NCBI RefSeq assembly: GCF_900112185.1
Contig: NZ_FOKP01000001.1
Location: forward strand, 1 to 64,000
Origin: Allobosea sp. CRIB-10
Lineage (GTDB): Bacteria; Pseudomonadota; Alphaproteobacteria; Rhizobiales; Beijerinckiaceae
Length of the DNA: 64,000 nucleotides
Reading direction: 5' to 3'
This document shows, piece by piece, positions 45,433 to 55,979 of the stretch. The notes under the pieces were generated by a model. That model searched no databases and had not been told where the DNA came from. It was given only the letters and a program-made list of their open reading frames with translations. Made by a program: the position numbers and the translations under genes. How positions within the stretch are numbered: position 1 is the stretch's first letter; each line of letters begins with the position of its first letter.

Positions 45433-48400
45433 ATGCGCATTGAGCGCCGCCATACCACCGCCGGCCAGTCGCCCTATGCGGCGATCCCGTTCCGCTCGGC
45501 GGTGAGCGAGATCCGCAATCCCGATGGTTCGATCGTCTTCCGGCTCGAAGGCATCGAGGTGCCCGAGGCCTGGTCGCAGGTCGCGAGCGACGTGCTCGCG
45601 CAGAAGTATTTCCGCAAGGCGGGCGTCCCAGCTGTCCTGAAAAAGGTCGAGGAGAACGACGTCCCGTCCTTCCTCTGGCGTTCGGTTCCCGACGAGGCCG
45701 CGCTCGCCAAGCTGCCGGAGGCTGAGCGCTTCGGCTCCGAGATCTCGTCCAAGCAGGTCTTCGACCGGCTCGCCGGCTGCTGGACCTATTGGGGCTGGAA
45801 GGGCGGCTATTTCTCCTCGGAGGAGGACGCACACACCTTCCATGACGAGCTGCGCTTCATGCTGGCCTCGCAGATGGTCGCGCCGAACTCGCCGCAATGG
45901 TTCAACACCGGCCTCCACTGGGCCTATGGCATCGACGGGCCGAGCCAGGGCCATTTCTACGTCGACTTCAAGACCGGAAAGCTGGTGAAGTCGAAGTCGA
46001 GCTACGAGCATCCGCAGCCGCATGCCTGCTTCATCCAGGGCGTCCAGGACGACCTCGTCAACGAGGGCGGCATCATGGATCTGTGGGTCCGCGAGGCCCG
46101 CCTGTTCAAGTATGGCTCGGGCACCGGCTCGAACTTCTCGATGCTGCGCGGCGAGGGCGAGAAGCTCGCCGGCGGCGGCCGCTCCTCCGGCCTGATGTCC
46201 TTCCTCAAGATCGGCGATCGCGCCGCCGGCGCGATCAAGTCGGGCGGCACCACCCGCCGCGCCGCCAAGATGGTCGTGGTCGACGCCGACCATCCGGATA
46301 TCGAGGCCTATATCGACTGGAAGGTGAAGGAGGAGCAGAAGGTCGCGGCCTTGGTCGCCGGCTCCAAGGCCGTCCAGAAGGCGATGAAGGCGGTGATGAA
46401 GGCCTGCGTCAATTGCGAGGCCGCCGACGATGCCTGCTTCGATCCCGAGAAGAACCCGGCGCTGAAGCGCGAGATCAAGCTCGCCCGCAAGGCGATGGTG
46501 CCCGACAACTATATCAAGCGGGTCATCCAGTTCGCCAAGCAGGGCTACACCGAGATCCAGTTCGACACCTATGACACCGACTGGGATTCGGAAGCCTATC
46601 TCACCGTCTCCGGCCAGAACTCGAACAACTCGGTCTCGCTGACCGACGACTTCCTGCGGGCCGTCGAGACCGATGGCGACTGGGAGCTCAAGGCCCGCAC
46701 CACCGGCAAGGTCACCAAGACCCTGAAGGCGCGCGACCTCTGGGAGAAGATCGGCTACGCCGCCTGGGCTTCGGCCGATCCCGGCCTGCACTTCAACACC
46801 ACGATGAACGACTGGCACACCAGCCCGGCCTCGGGACGCATCCGCGCCTCGAATCCGTGCTCGGAGTACATGTTCCTCGACGATACCGCCTGTAACCTCG
46901 CCTCGGCCAACCTGCTGCAGTTCTACGACCGGCAGGCCAAGGCCTTCGACGTCGCCGGTTACGAGCATCTCTGCCGCCTCTGGACCATCGTGCTCGAGAT
47001 CTCGGTGACGATGGCGCAGTTCCCGAGCCGCGAGATCGCCGAGCTCTCCTATGAGTACCGCACGCTCGGCCTCGGCTATGCCAATATCGGCGGCCTCTTG
47101 ATGACCATGGGCCTCGGCTACGACTCCGACGAGGGCAGGGCGCTCGCCGGCGGACTGACCGCGATCATGACCGGCGTCGCCTATGCGACCTCGGCGCAGA
47201 TGGCCGGCGAGCTCGGCCCTTTCCCGGGCTACAAGAAGAACGCCAGCCACATGCTGCGCGTCATCCGCAACCACCGCACCGCCGCCCATGGTCTGGCCAC
47301 GGGCTATGAGGGCCTGCAGGTGACGCCGGTGCCGCTTGACCATGCCACGCTGGAGCGCCTCGGCGGCTCCTCGGTGACGGTGTCGGAGCGGGCCAAGGCG
47401 AGCTGGGACGAGGCGCTGGCGCTCGGCGAGAAGCACGGCTACCGCAACGCCCAGTCGACCGTGATCGCGCCGACCGGCACGATCGGCCTGGTGATGGATT
47501 GCGACACCACCGGCATCGAGCCCGATTTCGCGCTGGTGAAGTTCAAGAAGCTCGCCGGCGGCGGCTACTTCAAGATCATCAACGGTGCGGTTCCCGACGC
47601 GCTGCGCGCCCTCGGCTACCGCGAGGCGGATATCGCCGAGATCGAGGCCTATGCCGTCGGCCATGGCTCGATGAAGCAGGCGCCCGGCATCAACCCCGGC
47701 TCGCTGCGGGCCAAGGGCTTCACGGACGAGAAGATCGAGGCGGTCGAGAAGGGGCTGAAGAGCGCCTTCGACATCAAGTTCGTCTTCAACAAGTGGACGC
47801 TGGGCGAGGACTTCCTCACCGGCACGCTTAAGGTTCCGGCCGAGAAGCTGAACGACATGTCGTTCGAGCTGCTGCCCTTCCTCGGCTTCAGCAAGGCCGA
47901 GATCGAGGCCGCCAACGTCCATGTGTGCGGAGCGATGACGCTGGAAGGCGCGCCGCACCTCAGGAAGGAGCACTACAACGTCTTCGACTGCGCCAATCCC
48001 TGCGGGCGCATCGGCAAGCGCTATCTCTCGGTCGAGAGCCATATCCGCATGATGGCGGCGGCGCAGCCCTTCATCTCGGGCGCCATCTCCAAGACCATCA
48101 ACATGCCGAACGACGCCACCGTCGAGGATTGCAAGAGCGCCTATCTGCTCTCCTGGAAGCTGGCGCTGAAGGCGAACGCGCTCTATCGCGACGGCTCGAA
48201 GCTGTCGCAGCCGCTGAACTCGGCCCTGATCGCCGATGAGGACGACGACGCCGACGACGCGGTCGAGACGCTGCACCAGCAGCCCATGGCGGCGCGCGCC
48301 ACGCAGATCGCCGAGAAGATCGTCGAGCGCATCGTCGAGCGGGTCGAGCGGGTGCGCGACCGCGAGAAGATGCCGGCGCGCCGCACCGGCTACATCCAGA

Positions 48401-49158
48401 AGGCGGTGGTCGGCGGCCACAAGGTCTATGTCCACACCGGCGAATATGCCGATGGCCGCCTCGGCGAGATCTTCATCGACATGCACAAGGAGGGCGCAGC
48501 CTTCCGGGCGATGATGAACAACTTCGCCATCGCGGTCTCGCTCGGCCTGCAATACGGCGTGCCGCTGGAGGAGTATGTCGAGGCCTTCACCTTCACCCGC
48601 TTCGAGCCCTCGGGCTTCGTGCAGGGCAACCAGTCGATCAAGAACGCGACCTCGATCCTCGACTACGTCTTCCGCGAGCTGGCGATCTCCTATCTCGGCC
48701 GGCACGACCTCGCCCATGTCGATCCCAGCGAGATCGGCCATGACGTGATGGGCGGCGGCGTCGATCAGGGCCGGGCGCCGGATGCGGCCGGGCCGATCAC
48801 CTCGACCCCACTGGCCTCGTCGGGCTTCCGCCGCGGCAAGCCGATCAACCTGCTCGCCATCCAGGGCGGGGCGGCGGCCAATGACGCGGTCGCCCGCTCG
48901 GTCAGCAATGTCACCGGCCTCGCCACCGCCGGCGCGACCGCGCTGAAGGAGGAGCCGGAGGAGTTCGGCGAAGCTGAGATGAGCAAGCTCGGCTTCGCCG
49001 CGCCGGCCGCCCAGCCGACGACTTCAGAGCGCCGGGCCGAGGCGATCATGAAGGGTTATGTCGGCGACAGCTGCGGTGAGTGCGGCAACTTCACGCTGGT
49101 GCGCAACGGCACTTGTTTGAAGTGCAACACCTGCGGTTCGACGACCGGGTGTTCGTAA
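45433..49158 (+). CDS. nrdJ: Adenosylcobalamin-dependent (class II) ribonucleotide reductase
   Basis: A 1241-residue cytoplasmic enzyme that makes deoxynucleotides using adenosylcobalamin. The barrel has SGTG-type substrate-binding segments ([20 protein letters not shown]), [20 protein letters not shown] with catalytic C476, and the [20 protein letters not shown] loop. The C-terminus (about 1210-1241) carries four cysteines in a CGECGNF...CLKCNTCGS layout, the usual zinc-binding and reducing tail of the alphaproteobacterial long NrdJ. ATG 45433 starts the conserved part; a frame extends upstream but is Arg-rich and not conserved. It depends on cobalamin, so a functional B12 supply is expected elsewhere. 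Confidence 0.95.
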   Translation: MRIERRHTTAGQSPYAAIPFRSAVSEIRNPDGSIVFRLEGIEVPEAWSQVASDVLAQKYFRKAGVPAVLKKVEENDVPSFLWRSVPDEAALAKLPEAERFGSEISSKQVFDRLAGCWTYWGWKGGYFSSEEDAHTFHDELRFMLASQMVAPNSPQWFNTGLHWAYGIDGPSQGHFYVDFKTGKLVKSKSSYEHPQPHACFIQGVQDDLVNEGGIMDLWVREARLFKYGSGTGSNFSMLRGEGEKLAGGGRSSGLMSFLKIGDRAAGAIKSGGTTRRAAKMVVVDADHPDIEAYIDWKVKEEQKVAALVAGSKAVQKAMKAVMKACVNCEAADDACFDPEKNPALKREIKLARKAMVPDNYIKRVIQFAKQGYTEIQFDTYDTDWDSEAYLTVSGQNSNNSVSLTDDFLRAVETDGDWELKARTTGKVTKTLKARDLWEKIGYAAWASADPGLHFNTTMNDWHTSPASGRIRASNPCSEYMFLDDTACNLASANLLQFYDRQAKAFDVAGYEHLCRLWTIVLEISVTMAQFPSREIAELSYEYRTLGLGYANIGGLLMTMGLGYDSDEGRALAGGLTAIMTGVAYATSAQMAGELGPFPGYKKNASHMLRVIRNHRTAAHGLATGYEGLQVTPVPLDHATLERLGGSSVTVSERAKASWDEALALGEKHGYRNAQSTVIAPTGTIGLVMDCDTTGIEPDFALVKFKKLAGGGYFKIINGAVPDALRALGYREADIAEIEAYAVGHGSMKQAPGINPGSLRAKGFTDEKIEAVEKGLKSAFDIKFVFNKWTLGEDFLTGTLKVPAEKLNDMSFELLPFLGFSKAEIEAANVHVCGAMTLEGAPHLRKEHYNVFDCANPCGRIGKRYLSVESHIRMMAAAQPFISGAISKTINMPNDATVEDCKSAYLLSWKLALKANALYRDGSKLSQPLNSALIADEDDDADDAVETLHQQPMAARATQIAEKIVERIVERVERVRDREKMPARRTGYIQKAVVGGHKVYVHTGEYADGRLGEIFIDMHKEGAAFRAMMNNFAIAVSLGLQYGVPLEEYVEAFTFTRFEPSGFVQGNQSIKNATSILDYVFRELAISYLGRHDLAHVDPSEIGHDVMGGGVDQGRAPDAAGPITSTPLASSGFRRGKPINLLAIQGGAAANDAVARSVSNVTGLATAGATALKEEPEEFGEAEMSKLGFAAPAAQPTTSERRAEAIMKGYVGDSCGECGNFTLVRNGTCLKCNTCGSTTGCS

Positions 49159-49180
49159 ATACGAGTAATTTTGCGCAACA

Positions 49181-49215
49181 AGAGTGGTCGGGATTTCCGG
49201 CCACTCTAGAAAATT
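49181..49215 (+). terminator. Probable terminator of nrdJ
   Basis: AGAGTGGTCGG (49181-49191) pairs with CCGGCCACTCT (49197-49207; one G-U) over a 5-base loop, followed by AGAAAATTT rather than a clean T-run. It starts 22 bases after the nrdJ stop and separates nrdJ from the AT-rich module. Confidence 0.5.
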
Positions 49216-49287
49216 TCGTTTCGTGCTGTTCCGATAGATTCAACAAAGTGCAGAGGCATTTAATGTTAAACGAATGGGGGTGATTAA

Positions 49288-49719
49288 TTGTTGCCGCCGG
49301 AAAAATTGGCTGAACTCCGAGTCAAGCACCTAGAGATGACGCAGGTCGTTGTGTCACGCCTTGCTGGGAGTGGCGCTTCAATAAAAAATTATTGCCTCGC
49401 ACTTTGTACCGCGATCTGCGGATTGTCGGTTGCTTTGCAAAAGCCGGCAGTTTTTCTACTTGCATTGCTGCCTATCATTTTGTTCTCAGCTCTTGATGCT
49501 CAGTACCTGCGTAATGAGCGCCGCTTTCGAAGCCATTTCGATAAGATTCGTTCTGAAGATTGGGCAGTGCAAACTACGTTTGACATGAGCCCGGCGCCGT
49601 CGGCGAGCTTTTGGTCCGCATTTTTTAGCTGGTCAGTTATTACTTTCTATGGCGCTCTTGTAGGCAGCATCATAGGTTTAACTATCATCATGAGGTTGGC
49701 CCATGGGCGGTTCGTTTAG
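49288..49719 (+). CDS. Small three-helix membrane protein of a TIR-linked module
   Basis: A 143-residue protein: an N-terminal amphipathic stretch (about 1-30), a hairpin of two helices (about 33-50 and 53-70: NYCLALCTAICGLSVAL, FLLALLPIILFSALDA), a charged cytoplasmic segment (AQYLRNERRFRSHFDKIRSE) and a third helix (about 112-136). I do not recognise a named family; the layout recalls small SLATT-like membrane effectors of defence operons. TTG 49288 is preferred because GGGGGTG precedes it; ATG at residue 17 is an alternative. It overlaps the next gene by 17 bases. AT-rich codons (TTA, AAA, ATT) differ from neighbours, a sign of transfer. Confidence 0.6.
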   Translation: MLPPEKLAELRVKHLEMTQVVVSRLAGSGASIKNYCLALCTAICGLSVALQKPAVFLLALLPIILFSALDAQYLRNERRFRSHFDKIRSEDWAVQTTFDMSPAPSASFWSAFFSWSVITFYGALVGSIIGLTIIMRLAHGRFV

Positions 49720-50503
49720 TCGCGGAACTCCGCCGAGGTTGGGCTTTAGCTCACTCGGTAGTTTGGGCCAATCGGCACCACGCAACTCGCTGCTTGCGGG
49801 TCTGGGCGGTCCTTCCCCATCGACGCAAGGTCTCAGTAGCCTCGCATCATTATTTGTAAAGCCGGTCAGGCGGCGTGCATTTTTCTCTTTTCACTTCGAA
49901 GATATCATGCGGGTAAACAATGTACGTCAGTCGTGGCGTACACATAGCACCGGAACTATCCTAGTCCCGAGCTTCACTGACAGTAGCTTATGGGAGAGTA
50001 AGCAGCTGGAGGGCTCAGACGCTCTAAAGAAGCTTATTCGCGAAGGGGTTGAGCATACCTCGGCCGTTTGCGTCCTGGCGGGCTCTGAAACTTGGTTGCG
50101 CCGCTGGGTTAAGTACGAAATCGCGCGCGCGGTTATTGATAATCGGGGGCTACTCACGGTCCATATTAATGGCTTGAATCATCACCAGCGGCGGATCCCG
50201 GATCGCCTTGGGCCTAACCCTCTAAATTTTCTTGCCGTTGGGCAAGATGAATTTGGCCGGTTCTACCTTTTTGAGAAATTTGCGGTGGCGACAGGCTATG
50301 CGTACCCGCAATATCGCTGGGAATGGCGCCGGTACGAAGATTACACTCACGCAATTTCTCTGCCTGCCTATCTAGCGAGGCCTGCCCCGGGGTATGTCAC
50401 GCCGTTGTCCACTGGTGCGCCCGAGTACTGCTTCGCAACGGACAACGGTAGCAAGAATATCGGCCTTTGGATTGATCGCGCGGCGCAGATGGTAGGCCGT
50501 TAG
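49703..50503 (+). CDS. ThsB-like TIR-fold protein (MTH538/DUF1863) with disordered N-terminus
   Basis: A 266-residue protein. Residues 1-55 are low complexity, rich in Gly, Ser, Leu and Pro (SSLGSLGQ, AGLGGPSPSTQ). A TIR-like domain starts at about 57: RRRAFFSFHFEDIMRVNNVR, LVPSFTDSSLWES, VCVLAGSETWLRRWVKYEIA with conserved E139, then LLTVHINGLNHHQRRIPDRL. This order matches the MTH538 TIR-like domain (DUF1863) of Thoeris ThsB, which makes a nucleotide signal from NAD after phage sensing. A C-terminal extension (about 190-266) follows. The partner is a small membrane protein, not ThsA. Base composition is AT-richer than the flanks. Function in defence is inferred. Confidence 0.75.
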   Translation: MGGSFSRGTPPRLGFSSLGSLGQSAPRNSLLAGLGGPSPSTQGLSSLASLFVKPVRRRAFFSFHFEDIMRVNNVRQSWRTHSTGTILVPSFTDSSLWESKQLEGSDALKKLIREGVEHTSAVCVLAGSETWLRRWVKYEIARAVIDNRGLLTVHINGLNHHQRRIPDRLGPNPLNFLAVGQDEFGRFYLFEKFAVATGYAYPQYRWEWRRYEDYTHAISLPAYLARPAPGYVTPLSTGAPEYCFATDNGSKNIGLWIDRAAQMVGR

Positions 50504-50690
50504 CGGAAGTTCCGCGTGGTCTCCGGCCATGTTGGTCTGTATCTATATCTTCCTTGCCCAAATGCGCCCTCGCGCCTCCGGAGTTCCGTGCCGCCGCCGA
50601 GCAGCTCCGGATGCTGCCGCCGACTCTGCCATGCAGCTTCACCTTCTTGACCGCTTCGATCCGCCCTGCGTGACTGTTAGGCGCGGGGAA

Positions 50691-50829
50691 CCCTTCTCCT
50701 GTGTGGGAGAAGGGCAGGGATGAGGGCCCGCCGCTGATCATCTGAACGCGCCGGCACCGCTGCGGCCTTCTACGGAAACGGCAGGCCCTCATCCGGCGCT
50801 CCGCGCCACCTTCTCCCATCCGGGATAAG
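50691..50829. repeat. Inverted pair of a dispersed intergenic repeat
   Basis: CCCTTCTCC (50691-50699) and GGAGAAGGG (50706-50714) form a hairpin. The stretch GGGAGAAGGGCAGGGATGAG (50705-50724) is matched in reverse at about 50785-50817 by CCCTCATCC...CCTTCTCCC. Together they form a large inverted repeat of the kind seen between genes in Hyphomicrobiales, at the right border of the TIR module. Confidence 0.65.
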
Positions 50830-51143
50830 GTTGGGTCGAGCTTCCTGCGCATTGATGTCGGAGCTGCTGGCCGGATATTGGAACATGCGGGTCGTCGCTC
50901 GACAAGAGATCGCTCCGCTATGAGAAGTCGGCATTCCGGCAGTCCATTCTTGTTCATGATCTCCACCCCTAGCGGAATATTCGGCGCGTGATCTTCAGCA
51001 CTGCTCACGGCACGCCAAGACTGCGCAGCCAGTCCGCCAAAGCCGCGAGGCCGGAAATACAGTTTTGTTGCAGCGCAATATTGCGGACGCGGCGTTGCGC
51101 CGCACCACATACATGGATCAGGGGTCCATGCCAAAGTGTCGCC

Positions 51144-51172
51144 TTGACGCCGGACTTGCAGAGTTACACTAT
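51144..51172 (+). promoter_or_regulatory. Possible sigma-70-like promoter of the fdn operon
   Basis: TTGACG (51144-51149) lies 17 bases before CACTAT (51167-51172), or 15 before TACACT (51165-51170), 46 bases upstream of the fdnG start. The -10 match is weak. Confidence 0.3.
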
Positions 51173-51217
51173 TCCAAACTAAGAGACCGGCGATGTGCGC
51201 CCTCTGGGAGGTATGAG

Positions 51218-54200
51218 ATGCTGAAGGAGCTATCACGCCGCCAATTTTTAGCAGGGGGAGGGGCCGGACTAGCCGGCTCGGCCATTGCTGCACTCGGCTT
51301 CGGCGGGCCGGAGGAGGCGCTTGCCCAGGCTGTGCGCCCGTTCAGGCTGGCGCAGACCACCGAGACACGCAACACATGCCCGTACTGCTCCGTCGCCTGC
51401 GGCGTGATCATGTACAGCCTGGGCGACAAATCCAAGAACGCCCATTCCGCCGTCGTCCATATCGAGGGCGATCCGGATCACCCGACCAATCGCGGCACGC
51501 TTTGCCCCAAGGGCGCGGCGCTGCTCGATTTCGTCCATTCCGAAACGCGCACCAAGCATCCGCAATATCGCGGGCCGGGCCAGCGCGAGTTCAAGCAGAT
51601 CGGCTGGGGCGAGGCGCTCGATCGCATCGCCAGGCTGATGAAGGATGATCGCGACAAGAACTTCGTCACGACGAATCAGGACGGGGTGACGGTCAATCGC
51701 TGGCTGACCACGGGCTTCCTGGCGGCCTCGGCCACGACAAACGAGACCGCTTTCCTGACCTATAAAACGGTCCGAAGTCTCGGGATATTGGCGTTCGACA
51801 ACCAGGCGCGCGTTTGACACGGACCGACGGTGGCCAGTCTGGCCCCAACATTCGGTCGCGGTGCGATGACCAACTCCTGGACGGACATCAAGAACACCGA
51901 CCTCGTCATCGTCATGGGCGGCAACGCCGCGGAGGCGCATCCCTGCGGCTTCAAATGGGTCACTGAGGCGAAAGCCCAGCGTGGCGCCAAGCTGATCGTC
52001 GTCGATCCGCGCTTCACGCGCACGGCTTCGGTCGCCGATTTCTATGCGCCGATCCGGCAGGGCACCGACATCGCCTTCCTGCTCGGGGTGATCCGGTACT
52101 GCATCGAGAACGACAAGATCCAGCACGATTATGTGCGCGCCTTCACCAACGCGCCCTATCTCGTGAAGGAGGGCTTCGGTTATCAGGACGGCCTGTTCAC
52201 CGGCTATGACGAGGCCAAGCGCGACTATGACCGCTCGACCTGGGAGTACGAGCTCGGGCCGGACGGCTATGTGCAGGTCGACGAGACCCTGCAGAATCCG
52301 CGCTCGGTCTACCAGCTCCTGAAGAAGCACGTCTCCGTCTACACGCCGGAGATGGTCGAGCGCATCTGCGGCACGCCGAAGGACAAGTACCTGGCGATCT
52401 GCAAGATGATCTCGGAGTGCTCGGCGCGCGACAAGGTCATGACCTCGATGTACGCGCTCGGCTGGACGCAGCACTCCAAGGGCGCGCAGAACATCCGCAC
52501 CATGGCGATGGTGCAGCTGCTGCTCGGCAATATCGGCATGCGCGGCGGCGGCATGAACGCCTTGCGCGGCCACTCCAATATCCAGGGGCTGACCGATATC
52601 GGCCTGATGTCGGACCTGATCCCGGGCTATCTGGCGATCCCGAAGGACAGGGAGCCGGATTTCGCGGCCTATATGTCGACGCGCGGCTTCAAGCCGTTGC
52701 GGCCGAACCAGATGAGCTACTGGCAGAACTACAGGAAGTTCATGGTGAGCTTCCTGAAGTCGATGTGGGGTCCGGCTGCGACGGCGGAAAACGACTTCGC
52801 CTATCAATGGCTGCCGAAGCTCGACGTGTCCGGCTACGACATGCTGCGCACCTTCGACCTGATGCACCAGGGCAAGGTCAACGGCTATTTCTGCCAGGGC
52901 TTCAACCCGCTGCTGTCCGCGCCGAACCGCGGCAAGATCACGGCGTCGCTGTCGAAGCTGAAGTTCCTGGTGGTGATGGATCCGCTGCAGACGGAGACGT
53001 CGCGCTTCTGGAAGGACGAAGGCGTCCACAACGACGTCAAGCCGGAGTCGATCCAGACCGAGGTCTTCGAGCTGCCGACGACCTGCTTCGCCGAGGACGA
53101 GGGCTCGCTGGTCAATTCCGGCCGCTGGCTGCAATGGCACTGGCCGGGGCAGGAGCCTCCGGGCGAGGCGAAGACCGATGCCTGGATCATGGCACAGCTG
53201 CACATGCGGCTGCGCGAGCTCTACCGCAAGGAGGGCGGGGCCTTCCCCGACCCGATCGTCAACCTGCACTGGCCCTATCGCGATCCGCAGGACCCGCAGC
53301 CGGACGAAGTCGCCAGGGAGCTCAACGGCTACGTCGTCTCGACCGTCACCGATCCGGCCGATCCGACCAAGGTGGTCCTGGAGAAGGGCAAGCAGGTCGA
53401 CACTTTCGGCCAGCTGCGCGACGACGGCTCGACCGCCTGCGGCTGCTGGATCTATTCCGGCTGCTGGACCGAGCGCGGCAACATGATGGCCCGCCGCGAC
53501 ACCAACGATCCCGGCAATACCGGGGCCTATTCGAACTGGGCCTTCTCCTGGCCGGCCAACCGGCGCATCCTCTACAACCGCGCCTCGGCCGATCTCGACG
53601 GCAAGGCCTGGGATCCCAGGCGCAAGCTGATCGAGTGGAACGGCACGGCCTGGACCGGATACGACGTGCCGGACATCGCGGTGACCGCCAAGCCGAGGGA
53701 TGTCGGCCCGTTCATCATGAACCCGGAAGGCTCGGCCCGCCTGTTCGCCCGCGGTTTGATGCGGGATGGGCCCTTCCCGGCGCATTACGAGCCGTTCGAA
53801 AGTCCGGTGGCCAATGTGCTGGCGCCGAAGATTCGCGGCAATCCTGCCGCGCGCATCTTCAAGGACGACCTCGCCGCGCTCGGGACTTCCGACAAGTTCC
53901 CCTATGCGGCGACCTCCTACCGCCTGACCGAGCATTTCCACTTCTGGACCAAGCATGTCTGGGTCAATGCGGTGCTGCAGCCGGAGTTCTTCGTCGAGAT
54001 CAGCGAGCAGCTCGCGAAGGAGAAGAACATCCAGAAGGGAGGCTGGGTGAAGGTCTCCTCCAACCGCGGCTGGGTCCATGCCAAGGCGGTGGTGACCAAG
54101 CGCATCAAGCCGCTGATCTGCGACGGCAAGACCGTCCATGTCGTCGGCATACCCCTCCACTGGGGCTTCACCGGTGCGGCCAAGAAGGGCTTCGGCCCGA

Positions 54201-54301
54201 ACAGCCTCACCCCGTTCGTCGGCGACGCCAACACCGATACGCCCGAATTCAAGGCGTTCCTGGTGAATGTCGAGCCGTCCAACGGACCGGCGGTCAGCTA
54301 G
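51218..54301 (+). CDS. fdnG: Formate dehydrogenase-N alpha subunit, selenocysteine-containing
   Basis: A 1027-residue periplasmic molybdenum enzyme read through an in-frame TGA (51815-51817) as Sec200; automatic callers would split it into two frames. The Tat signal SRRQFLAGG (R7-R8) leads to the [4Fe-4S] cysteines C54, C57, C61 and C96. Around Sec the sequence is [25 protein letters not shown], matching E. coli FdnG around Sec196. The C-terminal MGD-binding domain follows ([19 protein letters not shown]). ATG 51218 has CTGGGAGGT upstream. It oxidises formate to CO2 and passes electrons to FdnH. First gene of a long operon. Confidence 0.96.
51815..51852 (+). promoter_or_regulatory. Bacterial SECIS element in fdnG
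   Basis: Counting the U of UGA (51815) as 1, stem GGCC (51832-51835) pairs with GGCC (51841-51844) around loop AGUCU (51836-51840). U17 (51831) is a bulge, with GG (51829-51830) pairing CC (51845-51846) below. The bulged U17 and loop G23-U24 are the positions SelB needs in E. coli fdhF, and spacing to UGA is identical. The hairpin also codes for TVASLAP. Confidence 0.92.
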
Positions 54302-54311
54302 GGAGGCGGCG

Positions 54312-55229
54312 ATGGGATTGCAGAGTCAGGACTTCGCCCGCATCTCGGCCACCAATTTCCGGCCGCCGGATGTCCGCCACGATTTCGAGGTGGCGAAACT
54401 CATCGATGTCTCCAAATGCATCGGCTGCAAGGCCTGCCAGTCGGCCTGCCTCGAGTGGAACAATCTGCGCGAGGAGATCGGGATCAACCGGGGCGTCTAC
54501 GACAACCCGCACGACCTGACGCCGAACACCTGGACGCTGATGCGGTTCACCGAATGGGAGAACCCGCAGAGCGGCAATCTCGAATGGCTGATCCGCAAGG
54601 ATGGCTGCATGCATTGCGCCGATCCGGGCTGCCTCAAGGCCTGCCCCTCGCCGGGCGCGATCGTCCAGTACAACAACGGCATCGTCGACTTCGTCTCGGA
54701 GAACTGCATCGGCTGCGGCTATTGCGTGAAGGGCTGCCCCTTCAACATCCCGCGCATCAGCCAGGCCGACCACAAGGCCTATAAGTGCACGCTCTGCTCC
54801 GACCGTGTCTCGGTCGGACAGGCGCCGGCCTGCGCCAAGGCCTGCCCGACCGGCGCGATCGTGTTCGGCACCAAGAAGGCGATGCTCGACCACGCCCAGA
54901 CGCGGCTCGTCGATCTCAGGTCGCGCGGCTTCAAGAACGCCGGCATCTACGACCCGCCCGGCGTCGGCGGCACCCATGTGATGTATGTGCTGCATCATGC
55001 CGACCAGCCGCAGCTCTATGCCGGCCTGCCGCAGAATCCGCGGATCAGCCAGGTGGTCGAGCTGTGGAAGGGGCTGACCAAATATGCCGGCATGGCTGCG
55101 GTCGGCTTCGCCGCCGCCTTCGCCTTCGTCCATGCGACCGTGGCGAGGCGCAACGATGTCAGCCGCGCCGAAGACCGCGAGGCCGAGCATCTGATCGACG
55201 AGGAGGCCGCCCGTGGCCGTAAGGCGTGA
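54312..55229 (+). CDS. fdnH: Formate dehydrogenase-N beta (iron-sulfur) subunit
   Basis: A 305-residue ferredoxin-like subunit with four [4Fe-4S] clusters: [50 protein letters not shown] and [20 protein letters not shown], followed by one C-terminal membrane helix (about 260-282: [20 protein letters not shown]) that anchors it in the periplasmic face of the complex. It relays electrons from FdnG to cytochrome FdnI. ATG 54312 lies 10 bases after the fdnG stop, with GGGAGGCGG before it. Its 3' end overlaps fdnI by 17 bases. Confidence 0.96.
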   Translation: MGLQSQDFARISATNFRPPDVRHDFEVAKLIDVSKCIGCKACQSACLEWNNLREEIGINRGVYDNPHDLTPNTWTLMRFTEWENPQSGNLEWLIRKDGCMHCADPGCLKACPSPGAIVQYNNGIVDFVSENCIGCGYCVKGCPFNIPRISQADHKAYKCTLCSDRVSVGQAPACAKACPTGAIVFGTKKAMLDHAQTRLVDLRSRGFKNAGIYDPPGVGGTHVMYVLHHADQPQLYAGLPQNPRISQVVELWKGLTKYAGMAAVGFAAAFAFVHATVARRNDVSRAEDREAEHLIDEEAARGRKA

Positions 55230-55908
55230 AGAAGCGCGCACGACCGTCGACCGCTATCCCGGCCGGGTCCGTGTGAATCATTGGGTCACCGCGATCTCGC
55301 TGATCCTGCTCACGATCAGCGGGGCGGCGCTGTTCCACCCCTCGCTGTTCTTCCTGAGCAGCTTCTTCGGTGGCGGCTCGAACACGCGCTGGCTGCATCC
55401 CTGGCTCGGCGTCGTGCTGCTGGCGAGCTTCACCATCCTGTTCATCCAGATGGTGCGCTACAATTTCTGGGCGAAGGTCGATACACAATGGATGCGCCAG
55501 ATCGGCGACGTGATGTCGGGCCGTGAGGAGAACTTGCCGGAAATCGGCAAGTACAACGGTGCGCAGAAGCTCGTCTTCTGGTCGATGACCTTGCTGATCA
55601 TCGTCCTGTTCGTGAGCGGGATCGTGATCTGGTACGAGCATTTCGGCGCCAGCTTCACCATCGAGCAGCAGCGCCTCGGCCATATCGTGCACGCGCTGGC
55701 GGCTATCGCGATGCTGCTCGTCGTGATCGTCCACATCTATGCCGGCTTCTATGTCCGCGGCACGATGAGCGCGATGACCGAGGGCAAGGTCACCGGCGGC
55801 TGGGCCTATCGTCATCATCGGCTCTGGCTGCGCGGCGAAGCGCGCGAGGGCGTGATCGACGAGCGCCAGACACCGCCGCGCGGCCACAACGCGCGCCCGG
55901 CCGAGTAG
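55213..55908 (+). CDS. fdnI: Formate dehydrogenase-N gamma subunit, cytochrome b556
   Basis: A 231-residue membrane cytochrome b with four helices. Histidines in [30 protein letters not shown] and [20 protein letters not shown] followed by IYAGFYV suit two haem b groups, and the last helix lines the quinone site. GTG 55213 overlaps fdnH, suggesting coupling. It transfers electrons from FdnH across the membrane to quinone. Length is normal for the family. Confidence 0.95.
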   Translation: MAVRREEARTTVDRYPGRVRVNHWVTAISLILLTISGAALFHPSLFFLSSFFGGGSNTRWLHPWLGVVLLASFTILFIQMVRYNFWAKVDTQWMRQIGDVMSGREENLPEIGKYNGAQKLVFWSMTLLIIVLFVSGIVIWYEHFGASFTIEQQRLGHIVHALAAIAMLLVVIVHIYAGFYVRGTMSAMTEGKVTGGWAYRHHRLWLRGEAREGVIDERQTPPRGHNARPAE

Positions 55909-55979
55909 AGCAATCGCAGGGCGGCCAAGGCCGCCTTGCTTCCCGACGTGACCCGTGTGGTTCGGAAGGTCTGTGCCTG

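Larger units (their letters stand above)
50504..51217. other. Intergenic region between the TIR module and fdnG
   Basis: About 710 bases with no gene I can support. The left third is GC-rich and reads on the minus strand as a short frame without a recognised domain. A repeat pair occupies 50691-50829. The right third (50870-51140) shows no motif except a possible promoter at 51144-51172. A minus-strand frame across 50397-51293 has an Arg/Ser-rich translation and spans known genes, so it is not called. Confidence 0.45.

Noticed and set aside
45361..48741. Very long open frame (over 1,100 codons) on the minus strand opposite nrdJ
   Set aside because: The opposite strand is a clear NrdJ; the antisense translation is Leu/Ala/Gly/Arg/Asp-rich without domains, the usual shadow in GC-rich coding DNA.
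49288..50503. Interpretation of the TIR module as a standard Thoeris system
   Set aside because: A ThsA (SIR2-SLOG or TM-macro) gene is absent on both sides; the adjacent protein is too small and lacks those domains.
50397..51293. Minus-strand open frame across the TIR/fdnG gap
   Set aside because: It overlaps the 3' end of the TIR gene and the 5' end of fdnG, is broken up by repeats, and encodes an Arg/Ser-rich sequence with no domain.
51269..54160. Long minus-strand open frame opposite fdnG (about 960 codons)
   Set aside because: Shadow of the fdnG codons; no start signal, no domain, and composition typical of antisense GC-rich frames. The same applies to 15842-18682 and 27328-29562 on the minus strand.
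51218..54301. Apparent nonsense mutation splitting fdnG in two frames
   Set aside because: The TGA sits exactly at the FdnG selenocysteine position, the frame continues unchanged, and a correct SECIS hairpin follows. All sel genes are nearby.
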